Part shown: positions 1-12,494 of the stretch, piece after piece
Numbering within the stretch: position 1 is the stretch's first letter
Layout of the letters: every line of letters begins with the position of its first letter
DNA from: Apium graveolens
Taxonomy: Eukaryota > Streptophyta > Magnoliopsida > Apiales > Apiaceae
Direction of reading: 5' to 3'
Length of the DNA: 64,000 nt
NCBI RefSeq assembly: GCF_009905375.1
Contig: NC_133650.1
Coordinates: 297,413,957-297,477,956 of the forward strand
Notes under the pieces: generated by a model
Told to the model about the DNA's origin: nothing
Seen by the model: the letters and a program-made list of their open reading frames with translations, nothing else
Database searches by the model: none
Translations under genes and position numbers: made by a program

Positions 1-50
1 CCATTCAACCCCCCTTCTGTAATTCTTGCTATATTGTTAAGGGACTAACA
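1..50 (+). repeat. Element A: 3' tip of the 5' LTR (family I)
   Basis: This is the last 50 bases of a Ty1/copia LTR. It has the C-rich tract at 7-14 and ends in ACTAACA directly before the primer-binding site. It resembles the end of the G LTR (58700-58756), which also has the C-rich tract and a TAACA end. The rest of the LTR lies off the left edge. Confidence 0.85.
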
Positions 51-52
51 AT

Positions 53-64
53 TGGTATCAGAGC
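53..64 (+). other. Element A primer-binding site (initiator Met-tRNA)
   Basis: TGGTATCAGAGC is the standard plant Ty1/copia minus-strand primer site, complementary to the 3' end of initiator Met-tRNA. It starts two bases after the LTR end. Confidence 0.9.
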
Positions 65-111
65 AAGCTCTTAACTTACAAAGAGTTTAAAGATCAAAAC
101 AATTCAACAAG

Positions 112-2011
112 ATGAATAAGAAGGATGTTGGAGTCAAGATTCCTTTTCTAGATAAAGATAATTACCATCATTGGAAGGTAAAGAGCATCTTCATATGCTT
201 TATCAAGATGAGGCCTATGTGGACTGCATAGAAAGAGGCCCTCATGTTCTAATGAGAGCTGCAACAGGAAATGAGCCATCAATGCCCATGCCAAGGCATG
301 AATGGTCTGATCCCGACATTGAACAAGTCAGGAAGGATAAAAAGGCCATAAATATTCTGTTTAATGGAGTTGATGCAGACATGTTTGACAACATTATCAA
401 CTGCAAAAATGCCAAGGAAGTTTGGGATACTATACAAATAATCTGTGATGGCACTGAGCAAGTCAGAGAAAATAAGATGCAGCTATTGATTCAGCAATAT
501 GAGCATTTTCACAATGAGGAAAGCGAGTCACTCACTGACATTTTTAGTAGGTTTCAAAAACTACTAAATGCTCTCAAATTGCATGGAAGGGTCTATCAGA
601 CTAAAGACTCTAATCTGAAATTCCTTAGATCTCTTCCAAAGGAATGGAAACCAATGACAGTCTCATTAAGAAACTCACAAGATTATAAGGAGTTTACTTT
701 GGAGAGACTATATGGCATCCTAAAAACCTATGAGCTTGAAATAGAGCAGGATGAAAGGATGGAGAGAGGAAAGAAGAAAGGAGGATCCATTGCACTAGTT
801 GCTGAGTTGGAAAAGGAGAAGAAAGTGAAGATGGAAGCTGTTGAATCAACTTCAAAGGTCTGTGAGAACAAGGGCAAGGGGCTTGCAGTAGAAAGTGAAG
901 ATTCATTGATCCAAGATGACATGGAGGACATTGATGAGCACCTAAAATTTCTTTCCAGGAGATTTGCCAAGCTCAAGTTCAAAAAGAACTTTGGAGCAAC
1001 CAAGCCAAATAGAAACATGGTGGATAAGTCAAAATTCAAATATTTCAAATGTGGCTTGGCAGGGCATTTTGCCAGTGAGTGTAGGAAGTCAGATTCCAGT
1101 AAGAAAAAGTTTGAGTCTGTGGATTATAAGCAAAAATATTTTGATCTACTCAAGCAAAAGGAAAGGGCTTTTATTATACAAGAAAATGACTGGGCAGCAG
1201 ATGGTCTGGATGAAGATGAAGATGTCAACTATGTCAATTTAGCCCTAATAACCAAGTCTGATGAGACAAAGACAAGTTCCTCAAGCAATCAGGTAATTAC
1301 CACAAACCTTGCACATTTATCTAAAGCTGAGTGTAATGATACCATAAATGATATGTCTACAGAATTATATCATTTGCGTGTTACACTTAAGTCTCTTACT
1401 AAAGAAAATGCTAAAATCAAAGAAAACAATATGTTTTTAAGTGAGAGGAATAATGTGCTTGAGTCTCAGTTTATTGATTTTGAGAAATTAAGAATTGAGT
1501 GTAAGATTGCTAAGGAGGAATTAACCGAGTCCTTGAAAAAGGAAGAAATTTTAAAGAAGCAGCTCGAGCGTGAACAAGAGGTGATTAAAGCATGGAAAAC
1601 ATCCAGGGATGTCCACGCTCAAATCACCAAAGTTCAAGGAATCGAGTCTTTCTATGATGAAGCCTGGAAAAAGAACAAAGAGAAACTAGAACCTAATTTG
1701 GTAGATGGATTGCTAACAGATGTAGACTCGACGGATGATGAGGACTATCCGTCGGACAACAAAAAATGTTATCCGTCGAATGATGAAAATCCTCATCCGT
1801 CGGCTGTGAGCAAGCCCATTAGCATAGCCAAACTAGTTAAGCTGAATGAGAAGTATGGGTCTGTTTCCAAGAACTTTGTTTCAGGAGAGTCAAGTCAAGT
1901 TAAGAAAGGGAAAAAGGCTAATGTTGGTCACATGACTGTCAAACAGTTAAGTGACATACTTGAAAAGATTGAGGTAAAAACAGAGACTAAAAGGAAAAAT
2001 AATAGGAATGG
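112..2011 (+). pseudogene. gag: Element A gag, frameshifted and cut by element B
   Basis: This is a copia Gag (UBN2-type) precursor, closest to the gag of G at 58818. Translation should start at ATG 112 (MNKKDVGVK...). Against G one base is missing near 183, so the rest is read in another frame. The zinc knuckle near 1050 reads YFKCG where G has CFNCG, so its first Cys is lost. A long charged C-terminal extension with heptad-like stretches (about 1340-1620) follows, then an acidic region at 1720-1810 that holds four CGACGGAT/ATCCGTCG words. The reading frame runs past 2011 into the LTR of B, where the insertion ends the gene. No pol of A is visible here. Confidence 0.9.
1729..1802 (+). repeat. 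Four copies of CGACGGAT / ATCCGTCG in A gag
   Basis: Copies lie at 1729-1736 (direct) and at 1747-1754, 1771-1778 and 1795-1802 (inverted). G has the same four-copy layout at 60373-60437, but every copy there reads CAACGGAT/ATCCGTTG. The word is inside coding sequence. Confidence 0.8.
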
Positions 2012-2571
2012 TGTTAGATATATTTGATAATGTCATGACTAATGTGATTTATGTTTAGTTTTCAGATCTTACTTAAATAGGACAAATCAGTACTTAACTG
2101 AAATCAGCACTTATACTGAAGTAAGAACTTAAGTCGTCAGTACTTAACGTTCAGATAAGGAAGACAGCTGATTGAAAGGAAAAGAAGATCGAGATAAACA
2201 TAAGAAGAGATATGCATGAAGAAGGAATTCTATGAAGAATAGAATACTTGGAAGAAAAGATATCTGATTGATATATTTTAGGAAGCATAATTATATTCCA
2301 TATCAATTAGTGATTATCTTGTAACTGTGTAGTATATAAACACAGACATAGGGTTTACACTATAAGTGTGATCATTATCGAGAAGATTATTATTTTGTAA
2401 CCCTAGCAGCTCTCGTGATATTTGTTCATCACTGAGAGAGGACAGTTCCATACTGTAACAGAGTTTATTATTTTGAATAAAGTTTGTTTTCAGTTACTTG
2501 AGTTATTAAAGTTCGATTTGATTGTGCTATACACTGTATTCACCCCCCTCTACAGTGTGTGTGACCTAATA
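2012..2571 (+). repeat. Element B 5' LTR (560 bp)
   Basis: It starts TGTTAGATATATTTG and ends CCTAATA; the terminal CA is mutated to TA. A TATA box, TATATAAA, is at 2333-2340, and the family C-rich tract is at 2541-2550. ATCAGTACTT-type words lie at about 2086-2097, 2103-2113 and 2136-2147. The start and end match the C and E LTRs in reverse complement. Confidence 0.93.
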
Positions 2572-2573
2572 AG

Positions 2574-2585
2574 TGGTATCAGAGC
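2574..2585 (+). other. Element B primer-binding site
   Basis: TGGTATCAGAGC lies two bases after the LTR and matches initiator Met-tRNA. Confidence 0.9.
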
Positions 2586-2627
2586 CTATCTGTTAACACA
2601 CAAACAATTTAAGATCCAAAAACAATC

Positions 2628-3072
2628 ATGTCTGAAGTAGAAACTCCAACTAAGCCCACCAAAACTAAAGAACCTCCGAAGACACAAATCCAAAGCCAAT
2701 ATGAGACGATTAGAGTTCCCATATTGAGACCATCTGAATATCCCATATGGAAGGTGAGGATGACCATGTTTCTGGAAGCTACAGATCCAGAATATCTCGA
2801 TAGAATCAAGGAAGGACCTCACAAACCAACCAAGCTCGTAGTTGCAGTTGCAGGTGAAGCAGCAAAGTCTGTACCAAAGGAGAAGAGTGATTACACTGCT
2901 GAAGATATCACATCAATTGCTAAGGATGCTAAGGTACGACACTTACTGCATAGTGCCATTGATAATGTAATGTCAAACATGGTAATGAACTGCAAGAATG
3001 CAAAGGAGATGTGGGATGCCTTGGAAACAAGATGTCAGGGAACTGATACGATTAAGAAGAACATGAAGACAA
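2628..3072 (+). pseudogene. gag: Element B gag, N-terminal part (left of C)
   Basis: It begins MSEVETPTKPTKTKEPPK and covers the first 148 codons of family II Gag, including the conserved WKVRMTMFLEA segment and the start of the UBN2-like region (WDALETRCQGTDTIKKN). C is inserted directly after GACAA at 3068-3072. The frame resumes without shift at 29557, so this half and the half at 29552-31451 were one gene. Compared with E (49469 leftward) it has only substitutions. Confidence 0.92.
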
Positions 3073-3664
3073 TATTAGGTCACACACACTGTAGAGGGAG
3101 TGAATACAGTATAAAGTACAATCAAATCGAACTCTAATAACTCAAGTAACAGAAAACAAACTTTATTAAAACAATAAACTCTGTTACAGTATGGAACTGT
3201 TACCTCTCAGTGATGAACAAATATCACGAGAGCTGCTAGGGTTACAATGAATAATCTTCTCGAATATGATAGCACTTATAGTGTAAACCCTATGTCTGTG
3301 TTTATATACTACACAGTTACAAGATAATCGCTAATTAATATGGAATATAATTCTGCTTCCTAAAATATATCAATCAGATATCTTTTCTTCCAAGTATTCT
3401 ATTCTTCATAGAATTCCTTCTTCATGCATATCTCTTCTTATGTTTATCTCGATCTTCTTTCCTTTAATCAGATACTGTCCTTATCTGAACGTCCTTCAGC
3501 ACTTAAGTTCTGATATCCATCTTCTGATGATTATCTCCTGATAATATAAGTACTGATATCCTTAAGTCGTGACTTTCAGTAAGTACTGATTTATCCTGTT
3601 TAAGTAAGATCTGAAAACTAAACATAAATCATATTAGCCATGACATTATCAAGTATATCTAACA
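3073..3664 (-). repeat. Element C 3' LTR (592 bp)
   Basis: Reverse-complement LTR. TTTATATA at 3301-3308 is the promoter TATA box on the minus strand. AAGTTCTGAT is at 3505-3514 and AAGTACTGAT at 3548-3557 and 3581-3590. It is the same length as the right-hand copy at 28960-29551. Confidence 0.95.
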
Positions 3665-3678
3665 ATCTCCCCCAACTT
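3665..3678 (-). other. Element C polypurine tract
   Basis: On the minus strand this reads AAGTTGGGGGAGAT, adjoining the 3' LTR. It is the plus-strand primer site for reverse transcription, and E has the same tract at 37484-37497. Confidence 0.9.
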
Positions 3679-3868
3679 GTAAATTAGCATAATATACAAG
3701 TTTAATAGATATTTGATGATGTCAAAAACATTAAGTACAAATGCATGAGAATTAGACTAGATAACTATAACTTACAGTCCTTAAAGCTTTACCAATATTT
3801 AACTTCTGATAACAGCTTCAGTCTGTACAAATATCAGAATTTAATCAGTTGTAGATCTTGACTTGGCT

Positions 3869-6800
3869 TTATCTTCTGATCTCTTTGATGTCAGGAGTTG
3901 TTCTGAGATAGTTCTTCAACAAACATCTCTCAACATATCTAAGTTCATCAATCATCCTCCTTTTAGCATCTGCAGCCCTGAGATCATTAATTTTTGCTTT
4001 TCTTATATCCTGATCCAGTCTGATCAAATATGCCTTATCAGACTCAAGATTGAATTCCATAGCCCTGTAACCCAGAAAGGTAGTTATAATCTTAGCAGTG
4101 TTGGGATTCATTTCAACTATATCACCCTTGTGATCTCTGTACTTTGGAACATATGTGCTGTCAGACTTAACAGAATAAAGCCTTTTCTGTCTCTGAATCT
4201 GATCCTTCAAATAGTTTGCAGCACTTCCTGTCAATCTGTCATCCATTTGAAGTAAGAATAGTACATGCTCCAATTCTTCAAAATACTTCAATGGAATGGC
4301 ATTTTGCCTTATATGATAAACCCTACCATCTGTCATGAAGTACAACAAGATGTGTTCTTTCAAGTAGGTATGGTAGACCATTTGTATAGATTCCAGTTGA
4401 TTCAATCTCTCAGGAGTTGCTCCAATACCTGGTTCACTCAAGGAAGTTGGATCATTGGTAGTGTTCTGTATTCTTCTTTCATCAGCACTTCCCAATCCAG
4501 TTTTATCTCTTACTTCCTTTCCGATAACTACTCTTGCTTCAAAACCACTTGCAGCAGTCTTCAAAGGTTGAGTCTGTTTTGCTTTAGTGAATCCTGGTAG
4601 GAGTTTCTTTGATCTATCTTCTGATATCAAGTTAACTTGAGCTGTGTCAGAGGTTACTTGCTTCTTCGAAATATCAGAACTTACTGTCTCTTGACTCTGA
4701 ACAACTTGAGCCATGTCAGAGGTTGTTTTAAGAACTTTTCTTGAAGTCAGAGCAAGATCATCCTTTTCATCAGTGATTTCTTCATTCTCAGGAGGCACAT
4801 AAACCTTGATAGGTTCACCAACCTTTTCTTTACCTTTGGATCTTGGATCTATCTGCGGTTGTGATTTAGCCAATGTTGCTTCAGTATTTGTCTTTTCTTT
4901 TATCACAATGCCTTTGAGTTTTGGAAGTGTCTTTTTACCAGAAGCTTCAGATTTAGATGTGACTTTCTCTGATTTAAGTCTGGCTTCTTCTTCCATTAAA
5001 CTCTCCAAGTCCATTCCTGGATTTTCCTGAAGAAATAACTGTCTTGACATTTCTTCATCAAGATACCAGTAGCAGAACTAATTCTTTTCCCAGTATCAGA
5101 ACTTGTCCTATGACTTGTGATTTCAGCTTTTCTTGATGAGAAACCTCTACCTTGACTATGACCTCTACCCATTCCAGAGTTTCCTTGATCATCCCTTTCA
5201 TCATCCTTCCCCTTCAGTGTCTTATCAGTTTTGTATTTGGACTTAATCACTTTCTCCCCCTTTTTGGCATCAGCAGGTAATAGAAGAGAGACAAGCAATT
5301 CCACTGAGGCTTGGATTTCATTAAGTTGAGATTGCTGAGAAGCTTGATTTTTCAGAATATCATCAATCTGAGCTTGTTGAGTCTCTTGAGTCTTCTCAAT
5401 ATAAGCACTCCTGTCAAAGGTAGGTTGGAAGAATTTTTTCTTGTCAATCTTTTGAACTTGTTCTTGTTTGATGAATTCTTCCTAAATCTTTTGTAGCTCT
5501 GCATGAGTAGTTGAATGAAGACCTTGTAGATGTTTAATACTCAATGCAGTGACTCTAAGCTGTGTTTTGAAATCATCAGTATTTAACATCTCATCAGCTT
5601 TCGTCAATTGCTCAGCCAGATTCTTTGCAGATGGAACACAAGTAATTGAGTTCCATTCCTTAGTCCACTCCTGTCCTGCAGGAGTTTCAGTCCAAGGCAC
5701 TGGTGCTTCTCTTGTAACAAACTTCTTAACAAGTTCAGATTTAAGAACAGTTTGTTGAGGGGCATGTCCTGAAGGACTTGCTTCATCAGCATCTGTATTT
5801 GGAGCAGCATCACCAGTTTCTCCAGTATTTGCAGCATCAGAACTTACAAAATCAGTATCTTCTGATAAAACAACAGTATGAGTAGCAATGGAGGCTTCAT
5901 CATCCTCTAATTGCTGATCTGGTTCCAAGTTCTGATCAACAGCCATGTCCTGATGCTCACCTATATTCTGATCATCAGCATCTAGATGCAGAGAAGGTGT
6001 AGTAGATAATTCTGGAGTTTGAGCAGCATCAGTAACAGGTGTTGTTGATGGATTAGTTGCTATTGGAGCTTCTAGGTAAATTACTTCAGGAACAACCAAG
6101 GTCTGGATATCAATATCAGCACTTGTGCCTGTATTAACAGGAGATACAGTCTTAGGAGACACGGATGGTGTGTTGGCATTTTCAGTAACAGCTTCCTGAG
6201 TTGGAGTTGATGGAGAAACAGTGGCTTTAGCAGATTCTGGTTCTTGCGAGATCAGAGATTCCTGATCTCCTTCCTTAGCTGCTGCTTCCTCATCATCTGA
6301 AATTGGCCTTTTTGCCCTCTGTTTCTTGTATCTCTTTGAAGATATGGATTCCTTGGGAGTTTCAGCAACAGTCATTCTTCTAAGCCTTTTGAGAAGCTTA
6401 GATCCCCCAATTCCAGAATCCTTCTGAGAAGTCACTTTCTCAGCTTCTTTGACAACAGGTTCTGATGTGGAAACCTGTTCCTCACTGTCTGACTCATCTC
6501 TCAAAGCAATCCTCCTTCTCTTTGAGATATTTGAGGAACAGTCTTTGTCCTCTTTGGCTTGGAAGATGAAGGCTTCACAGTAGGTTCTGAGGATGAAGAT
6601 TGAACTTTCTGTGAAGTGGTGAGATATGATTTGAGATATTGCCTGAGGGTTGGTTGAGTAGTATGGGTGGTATGTTCTGATGGTTGTTGTTGTTGTGTTT
6701 AGGAGGTGGTTGTTGGTTGTACATCAGGATAAACAGATCTATAGGATTCAGGATCAGCATTTACTAAGATCTGTTTTATAGACTGAGGAATCTGTAAAGG

Positions 6801-7547
6801 TCTAACCACTTGTTTCTTAGTGTCAGCATTTACCAGGTCATTAAAGTAACGTTTTACAACTTTGAAAGGTGGAGTTAAGGTACTGGCTAGTCGAGGTTCA
6901 TCAGTACAAAAAGTATATATAAGTTGACAGAATCTAGCAAAGTAGACAACATTCCTATCCTCTGTCATCCTATCCCCAATAAAACCTATTATAGCAGTTG
7001 CAAAATCAAAATGAGTTTGGTTAATGATAGCATACCCGATGTGCTGACTCATTATAGGGATGGCATCAAAGTTTGAACACTTGTTCCCAAAAGCTTTAGT
7101 GATGCAGTCGAAGAAGAAACTCCATTCCCTCCTGATATGAGCCCGTTTTAACTGCCCAAGCTTGGCCAAACTCTGCTCATACCCCAAACTGGCCATTAAC
7201 TCCTGAAGAGCTGATTCCTCTGGAGTGGAAAAAGTACATCCTTCTGGTAGATGTAGAGCCTTGCATATTGTACCAGGAGTGACGACATATGTAGAATCAC
7301 CCACTTCGAAAACAATACTAGGAGTACCATTTTGACCACCATTATCAAAGTTTCCAGTCCTCCAAAATGTCAGAACTTGTTGGCTTGAGAAGACTGAAGG
7401 TTGGGTCAATGCATACCCGATTTCACTGTGTGCAAGAAGATCTTGCACAAAATGCAACTCAGACGGAGTTTCAGCATTATCAAGAATTGCAGCATAGTTG
7501 TTTGGAACAAATTTAGCTCCATCAATGATTAAATCCTTAGGTACCAT
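3869..7547 (-). pseudogene. Element C ORF3 (additional ORF after pol), several breaks
   Basis: This is the same gene as E ORF3 (37692-41410). The start is ATG at 7547 (MVPKDLIIDGAKF...). The N-terminal domain (7547-6699) has the family signature EWSFFFDCITKAFGNKCSNF and a YFARFCQLIY block. A stop at 6699 and a frame change lead to the Ser/Thr/Pro/acidic linker (6504-5482). A stop at 5482 and another frame change near 5050 lead to the C-terminal region (to 3869), with KYFEELEHVLFLLQMDDR and a basic end. No signal peptide or membrane segment is evident. The biochemical role is unknown. It is not a classical envelope by sequence, although it occupies the env-like position known from SIRE1-type elements. 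Confidence 0.85.
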
Positions 7548-8262
7548 GAAATTAATCGAGATTTATAAGTACCTGTTAGGTGTTTGATAGAATGTCTATA
7601 TGAAAAACCAACGTTAGAAGAAGAAAGAGAGTAAAAGCAAATAGAGAGAAAAAGTATAAAAGTGAATAAAAGATTAGAAAATCCTCTCTCTGCCTTACTT
7701 ATACTTTTGAAAAAAAATGTAAACGTTGGACACCTGTCAGACATGCAGTAATAACGGATAGTTAATGGGCACGAGAAAACAGTAATCATTACTTACCCAC
7801 TCGTAGTTTTTCAAGGAAAAACCGTTCCATTTACCCAGTTATTCCATTAATCAAGGTGAATCAATTTTAATTCAAAATTGAAACTGTTCCCACTTATTCA
7901 ATTTTTTCACTGCAACACCAATATTCTGAAAACAATTCGAGTGAAAATGACCAAAATAAATCAGATGAGCAAGTACTGATAAAGTAAAATCAGAACTTAA
8001 TTTAAAACAACATTTATATGGTCAACAAAATATGAATATTTATCAGGATTTATCAATGCATTACAAAATATCTCAGAGACAAGATCTTGAAAAAAAACAA
8101 ATTTCATTAATATATCAAGAGTATACATTCATGAAATTTAAATTACATCAGAATTTTTACAAGATTGCCCTAAGCTGCTAAACCTAACGTCAACAGCCTT
8201 TGTCCTAGCTCAAGAAGCAGGGCAAGGCTGATGATGAAGAAAAACAGGAAGAAGAAAATAAA
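7548..8262 (-). promoter_or_regulatory. Element C leader of ORF3, with TATA-like box
   Basis: No gene is seen here. On the minus strand TATAAGTA (plus 7696-7703) lies about 150 bp before the ORF3 ATG and is followed by pyrimidine-rich DNA, as in plant core promoters. E has the same arrangement (41559-41566). AAGTACTGAT at 7971-7980 and ATCAGAACTT at 7989-7998 are family words. Promoter activity is inferred. Confidence 0.45.
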
Positions 8263-8532
8263 TCATTTCTTCTTCCTGCTCTCGACAAACAGAATAGCGA
8301 GTCGTATGATTCGCTCTTGCTGGCGGAGAGCTTCCAGCCTTTCCTCCTCCAATCGCTCCAGATGGCGATGGTAGTCCATGTAGAAGAACAGGAGGTGGGT
8401 AAGTACCACATGGGGAACGGAGTCCCATATCTCATCAGGAATGGCAGTGACGTGCCATTCCTGCTGTCAGGCTTCACAGCTCAGCTCCATGTTAAATGTT
8501 TCATTATTCAAAAATATATTGTAATTGACCAT
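8263..8532 (-). pseudogene. Element C small ORF between pol and ORF3, one nonsense codon
   Basis: This is the counterpart of the intact 89-residue ORF of E (42126-42395). It has the same length and the same conserved WHVTAIP and LTHLLFFYMDYHRHLERLEEER stretches. A TGG to TGA change near 8470 interrupts it at the position of Trp in E. Conservation between two non-identical copies suggests the frame was once coding. I recognise no domain. Confidence 0.6.
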
Positions 8533-9967
8533 GGTGTTTTTAATATAAAGATTATGAAGGTGAGTTTGTGATAAAAGATTTGATGGGAAGGCTGATGTGA
8601 AGTGGTTGTTTGTATAGGCAAGAGAATACCAGGAGACGCAAAGAAATTTAATGCTGACAGGTAGAATTAATTCTACCTCGTCTTCCCAGACTTGGAAAAA
8701 GAAAAACAGTCATTGGAAAGGTAAAACATGGTTTAATGCGCACAAGTAGCAAGTAAAAATTGACTGTGCATGTACGAGTATCACTATCCCTAAATATAGT
8801 GACTGTTAATCTTCCACTTCAACATATTCTGGTTTAAACTGAGACTGTTTTCAAATTTTATTCACAAATAAGTCAAGTAAAGAATCAGAATTTAATATCA
8901 GAACTTAGACTTATATCAGAACTTAACAGTCATCAGAACATGATTTCTTAACTCGAAAAATGAATGCCTATCTTAGTAAGTCCTCAAACAAATTCTGTTT
9001 TAGATTCTTCAGAACTTAATCATCAGAACATGCAATCAGAACTTGTCCTCAGAATTTGTGTAATGTGACACAGAAACTATTCATCTAAAATAACATAGAT
9101 CACCACAGTTATTTTTATCATTCATATGGAGTGTTTAGTGTGTGCATTAAGCTAAATATCAGACAAAAAGTAAAGTCTAATTCACTTCAGTACATCTTTG
9201 AAATAAGGCATAACTAAAATTTTACTAAAAACCTGTCATTATTCTGAAACCTACTATTGAATGAATTCATGCTTGAGTCCACCTCAACTATTTTGTGCTA
9301 ATTTTGTGCATATTTTTAAATTCCATTTTACAGTGGCTTCTCAGTGTAAGTGAGTCACGATTGCTTATCAGAATTTATGCTATTATCAGAGTATTTCTCC
9401 AGTAATCATAGAGTGTGAAAAGTCACCAAGAAAATATTTTATTTGCTTTTCTGATGCATATTACTTAATACCAGCAATGCACTTGGGTCTTCCCTTCCAC
9501 ATTTTTTCTCTAGATCTCAAAGGAGTACCTGATTTGTAATCCTTGTTTCTTTTTCTATTTCTTTTGATAAGTGAGGTTTATCAGTACTTAGTACATTCAA
9601 CAGATTTACTAGCATCAGAACTTAATAGATGAGTAGCATTATTCTAGTTTGTGACTTAGTAATAAGATAGACAAAGTAAATTCAACTAAGCTCAATATTA
9701 GAATTTGCTTGTGTCAATAGATTTCCACAGAAATAATTACTTCTAACATGGGATCCCTTGTTTATTGAAGACTACTAGGTCAGCATCTAGCACAGTTATC
9801 CTCATAGGATTGATTAGTTACACAAACAGACATATCATTTTTAGAGTTTAGAAACATATATCAGACAACAATCAGTACTTAAGCACATTTTTCAATTAAG
9901 CACAAAAGACACAAAGAGAGTAAATTCTGTAAATACTGATCATAAAGTCTGATGCATTAGATGAAAA
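8533..9967 (-). other. Element C non-coding region between pol and small ORF
   Basis: There is no credible gene in 1.4 kb, but the region aligns along its length with E 42396-43828. It is rich in ATCAGWACTT words, for example 8897-8906, 8915-8924, 9035-9044, 9580-9589, 9614-9623 and 9871-9880, nearly all in one orientation. A regulatory role is inferred from conservation and word density. Confidence 0.6.
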
Positions 9968-12489
9968 CTAAGCAGATTTAGAGAAAGAACCTGAAACCAT
10001 TCCAAGTTCATTTACCGATCTTGTAAAAGTAGCTTCACACAATGGTTTTGTGAAGATATCTGCTAGTTGTTAATCTGTTGGAACAAAGTGCAATTCTACT
10101 GTACCTTCATCCACATGTTCCCTGATGAAGTGGTACCTGATGCTGATGTGCTTTATCATAGAGTGTTGAACTGGATTACCTGTCATAGCAATAGCACTTT
10201 GATTATCACAGTAAATAGGGATTTTGAAATATGTTAACCCATAATCCAGTAACTGATTCTTCATCCAAAGAATCTGTGCACAACAGCTTCCTGCAGCAAT
10301 ATACTCTGCTTCTGCAGTTGATGTGGAAATTGACTTTTGTTTCTTGCTAAACCAAGAAACCAATCTGCCTCCAAGAAATTGGCAGCTTCCACTTGTGCTT
10401 TTCTTGTCAATTTTGCAACCTGAAAAATCTGCATCTGAGTAACCTATTAGTTTAAAATCTGATTCTCTGGGATACCACAATCCCAGATCAGCTGTTCCTT
10501 TAAGATACTTGAAAATTCTTTTCACAGCTGTTAAGTGAGGTTCTCTTGGATCTGCTTGAAATCTTGCACAAAGACAGGTAGCATATATGATATCAGGTCT
10601 ACTAGCAGTTAGATAGAGTAGAGAGCCAATCATAACTCTGTAATCAGTAATATCTACTGATTTACCAGTATCCTTATCCAGTTTTGTTGCAGTGGCCATG
10701 GGAGTGGATGCACTTGAACAATCTTGCATTTCAAATTTCTTCAGCAAGTTTCTGGTGTACTTAGTTTGACAAATAAAAGTGCCTTCTTCATTCTGCTTGA
10801 CTTGAAGGCCCAGAAAATAGCTAAGTTCCCCCATCATACTCATCTGATACCTTGACTGCATCAGTTTGGCAAACTTTTTGCAAAGTCTGTCATTTGTAGA
10901 TCCAAAAATGATATCATCAACATAGATCTGGACCAGAAGTAAGTCCTTTCCATGGTTGAGGTAGAACAGTGTTTTGTTTATTGTTCCTCTGTTAAATCCA
11001 CTTTCCAGAAGAAACTGAGCTAAAGTCTCATACCATGCTCTAGGAGCTTGCTTAAGTCCATAAAGTGCTTTATCTAGCCTGTAGACATAATCTAGATATT
11101 TGGAATCTACAAAGCCTGGAGGTTGTTCAACATATACTTTCTCCTCCAATTCTCCATTGAGAAAAGCACTTTTCACATCCATTTGAAAGACAGTAAACTT
11201 TTTATGAGCAGCATAAGCCAAAAATATCCTTATGGCTTGTAACCTAGCAACTGGTGCAAATGTTTCATCATAAACAATTCCCTCCTATTGAGAATATCCT
11301 TTTGCAACCAGTCTTGCCTTATTTCTTATAATTATGCCATCACTGTCAGTTTTGTTTCTGAATACCCACTTTGTACCAACAACAGATCTATTCTTTGGTC
11401 TTGGCACTAGGGTCCAGACTTTGTTTCTTTAAAATTCATTTAACTCTTCCTGCATTGCTTGCACCCAATCAGCATCTTGAAGAGCTTCTTCCACTTTCTT
11501 TGGCTCAGTCTGAGAGAGAAAAGAATTGTAAAGACATTCGTTTGAAGTACCTATTCTAGTTCTGACACCTGCATCAGGATTTCCAATTATCAAATCAAGT
11601 GTATGTGATTTAGTCCACTTCCTTGCAGATGGAAGGTTTTTTCTAGAACTGGATGCTCCCCCATGATCCATGCTATCTTCATTTTCATTTTCTGATACTC
11701 CCCCTGAAACTATGCTCTCTGAGTTGGATTCTTCAGAATTTAGATTTTCAGAACTATCAGAACTTGATAGATCAGAACTTGAAGAGCCAGATGTATGTTC
11801 TGATGCTTCTTGAGATGTGGTAAGATCTTGAGTATGCTCCCCCTATATAGGTGCAACTTCCTTTGGCGTAGTCACCACAGTTTCAATAACATCAGAGTTT
11901 AATCCATCAGAGTTTACAGTATCAGGACTTAGACTGTCAGGATTTTCAGTATCAGAATTTGAGTCTTCATTTTCAAATCTCAGCTGATCATGATCAATAA
12001 AATCTTCAATTCCAGTAATCTTCTTGTCATCAAAAGAGACATTGATATATTCCATGACCACTCTTGTTCTCAGATTATAGACTCTGAAGGCTTTTGTGGA
12101 AAGTGGATATCCAACAAAGATTCCTTCATCAGCTTTTAGATCAAATTTGGATAGCTGTTCAGGATGAGTCTTGAGAACAAAACACTTGCATCCAAATACA
12201 TGAAAATACTTCAGATTTGGCTTCTTTTTCTTCACCATCTCATATGGTGTCTTTCCTTGCTTGTTAATGAGTGTTGCATTTTGAGTAAAACAAGCAGTCT
12301 GCACAGCTTCGGCCCAGAAATAGGTTGGAAGCTTTGCTTCTTCAAGCATTGTACGTGCAGCTTCAATGAGAGTTCTATTCTTTCTTTCAACAACTCCATT
12401 TTGCTGTGGAGTTCCAGGAGCAGAGAATTCCTGCTTAATTCCATGGTTTTTGCAGAACTCTTCCATTATCAAATTCTTGAACTCAGTGC
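9968..12489 (-). pseudogene. pol: Element C pol, 3' part: integrase end, RT and RNase H
   Basis: This continues the integrase cut by D. It starts just after TSD CATTA with the catalytic-Glu region ([19 protein letters not shown]), then the integrase C-terminus, the Ser/acidic IN-RT linker, RT ([21 protein letters not shown]) and RNase H ([12 protein letters not shown]). It ends at TAG 9968-9970. The frame is continuous, but stops occur at 11843 (CAG to TAG, shared with E), 11429 (GAA to TAA), about 11286 (CAG to TAG) and 10070 (CAA to TAA). Confidence 0.93.
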
Positions 12490-12494
12490 CATTA
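12490..12494. repeat. Left TSD of element D (CATTA)
   Basis: It pairs with 25738-25742. The uninterrupted target is visible in E at about 46308-46312. Confidence 0.95.

Noticed and set aside
53..64. tRNA gene fragments at the TGGTATCAGAGC sites
   Set aside because: These are primer-binding sites next to LTR ends, not tRNA genes; no cloverleaf surrounds them.
2422..2640. Short plus-strand frame spanning the B LTR end and PBS
   Set aside because: It crosses LTR and primer site and is not conserved as protein.
3863..4255. Plus-strand frames across the C and E ORF3 region (also 4265-4600, 38121-38456)
   Set aside because: Antisense to ORF3; hydrophobic composition arises from reversed Lys/Glu codons. 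No start context or conservation beyond that imposed by ORF3.
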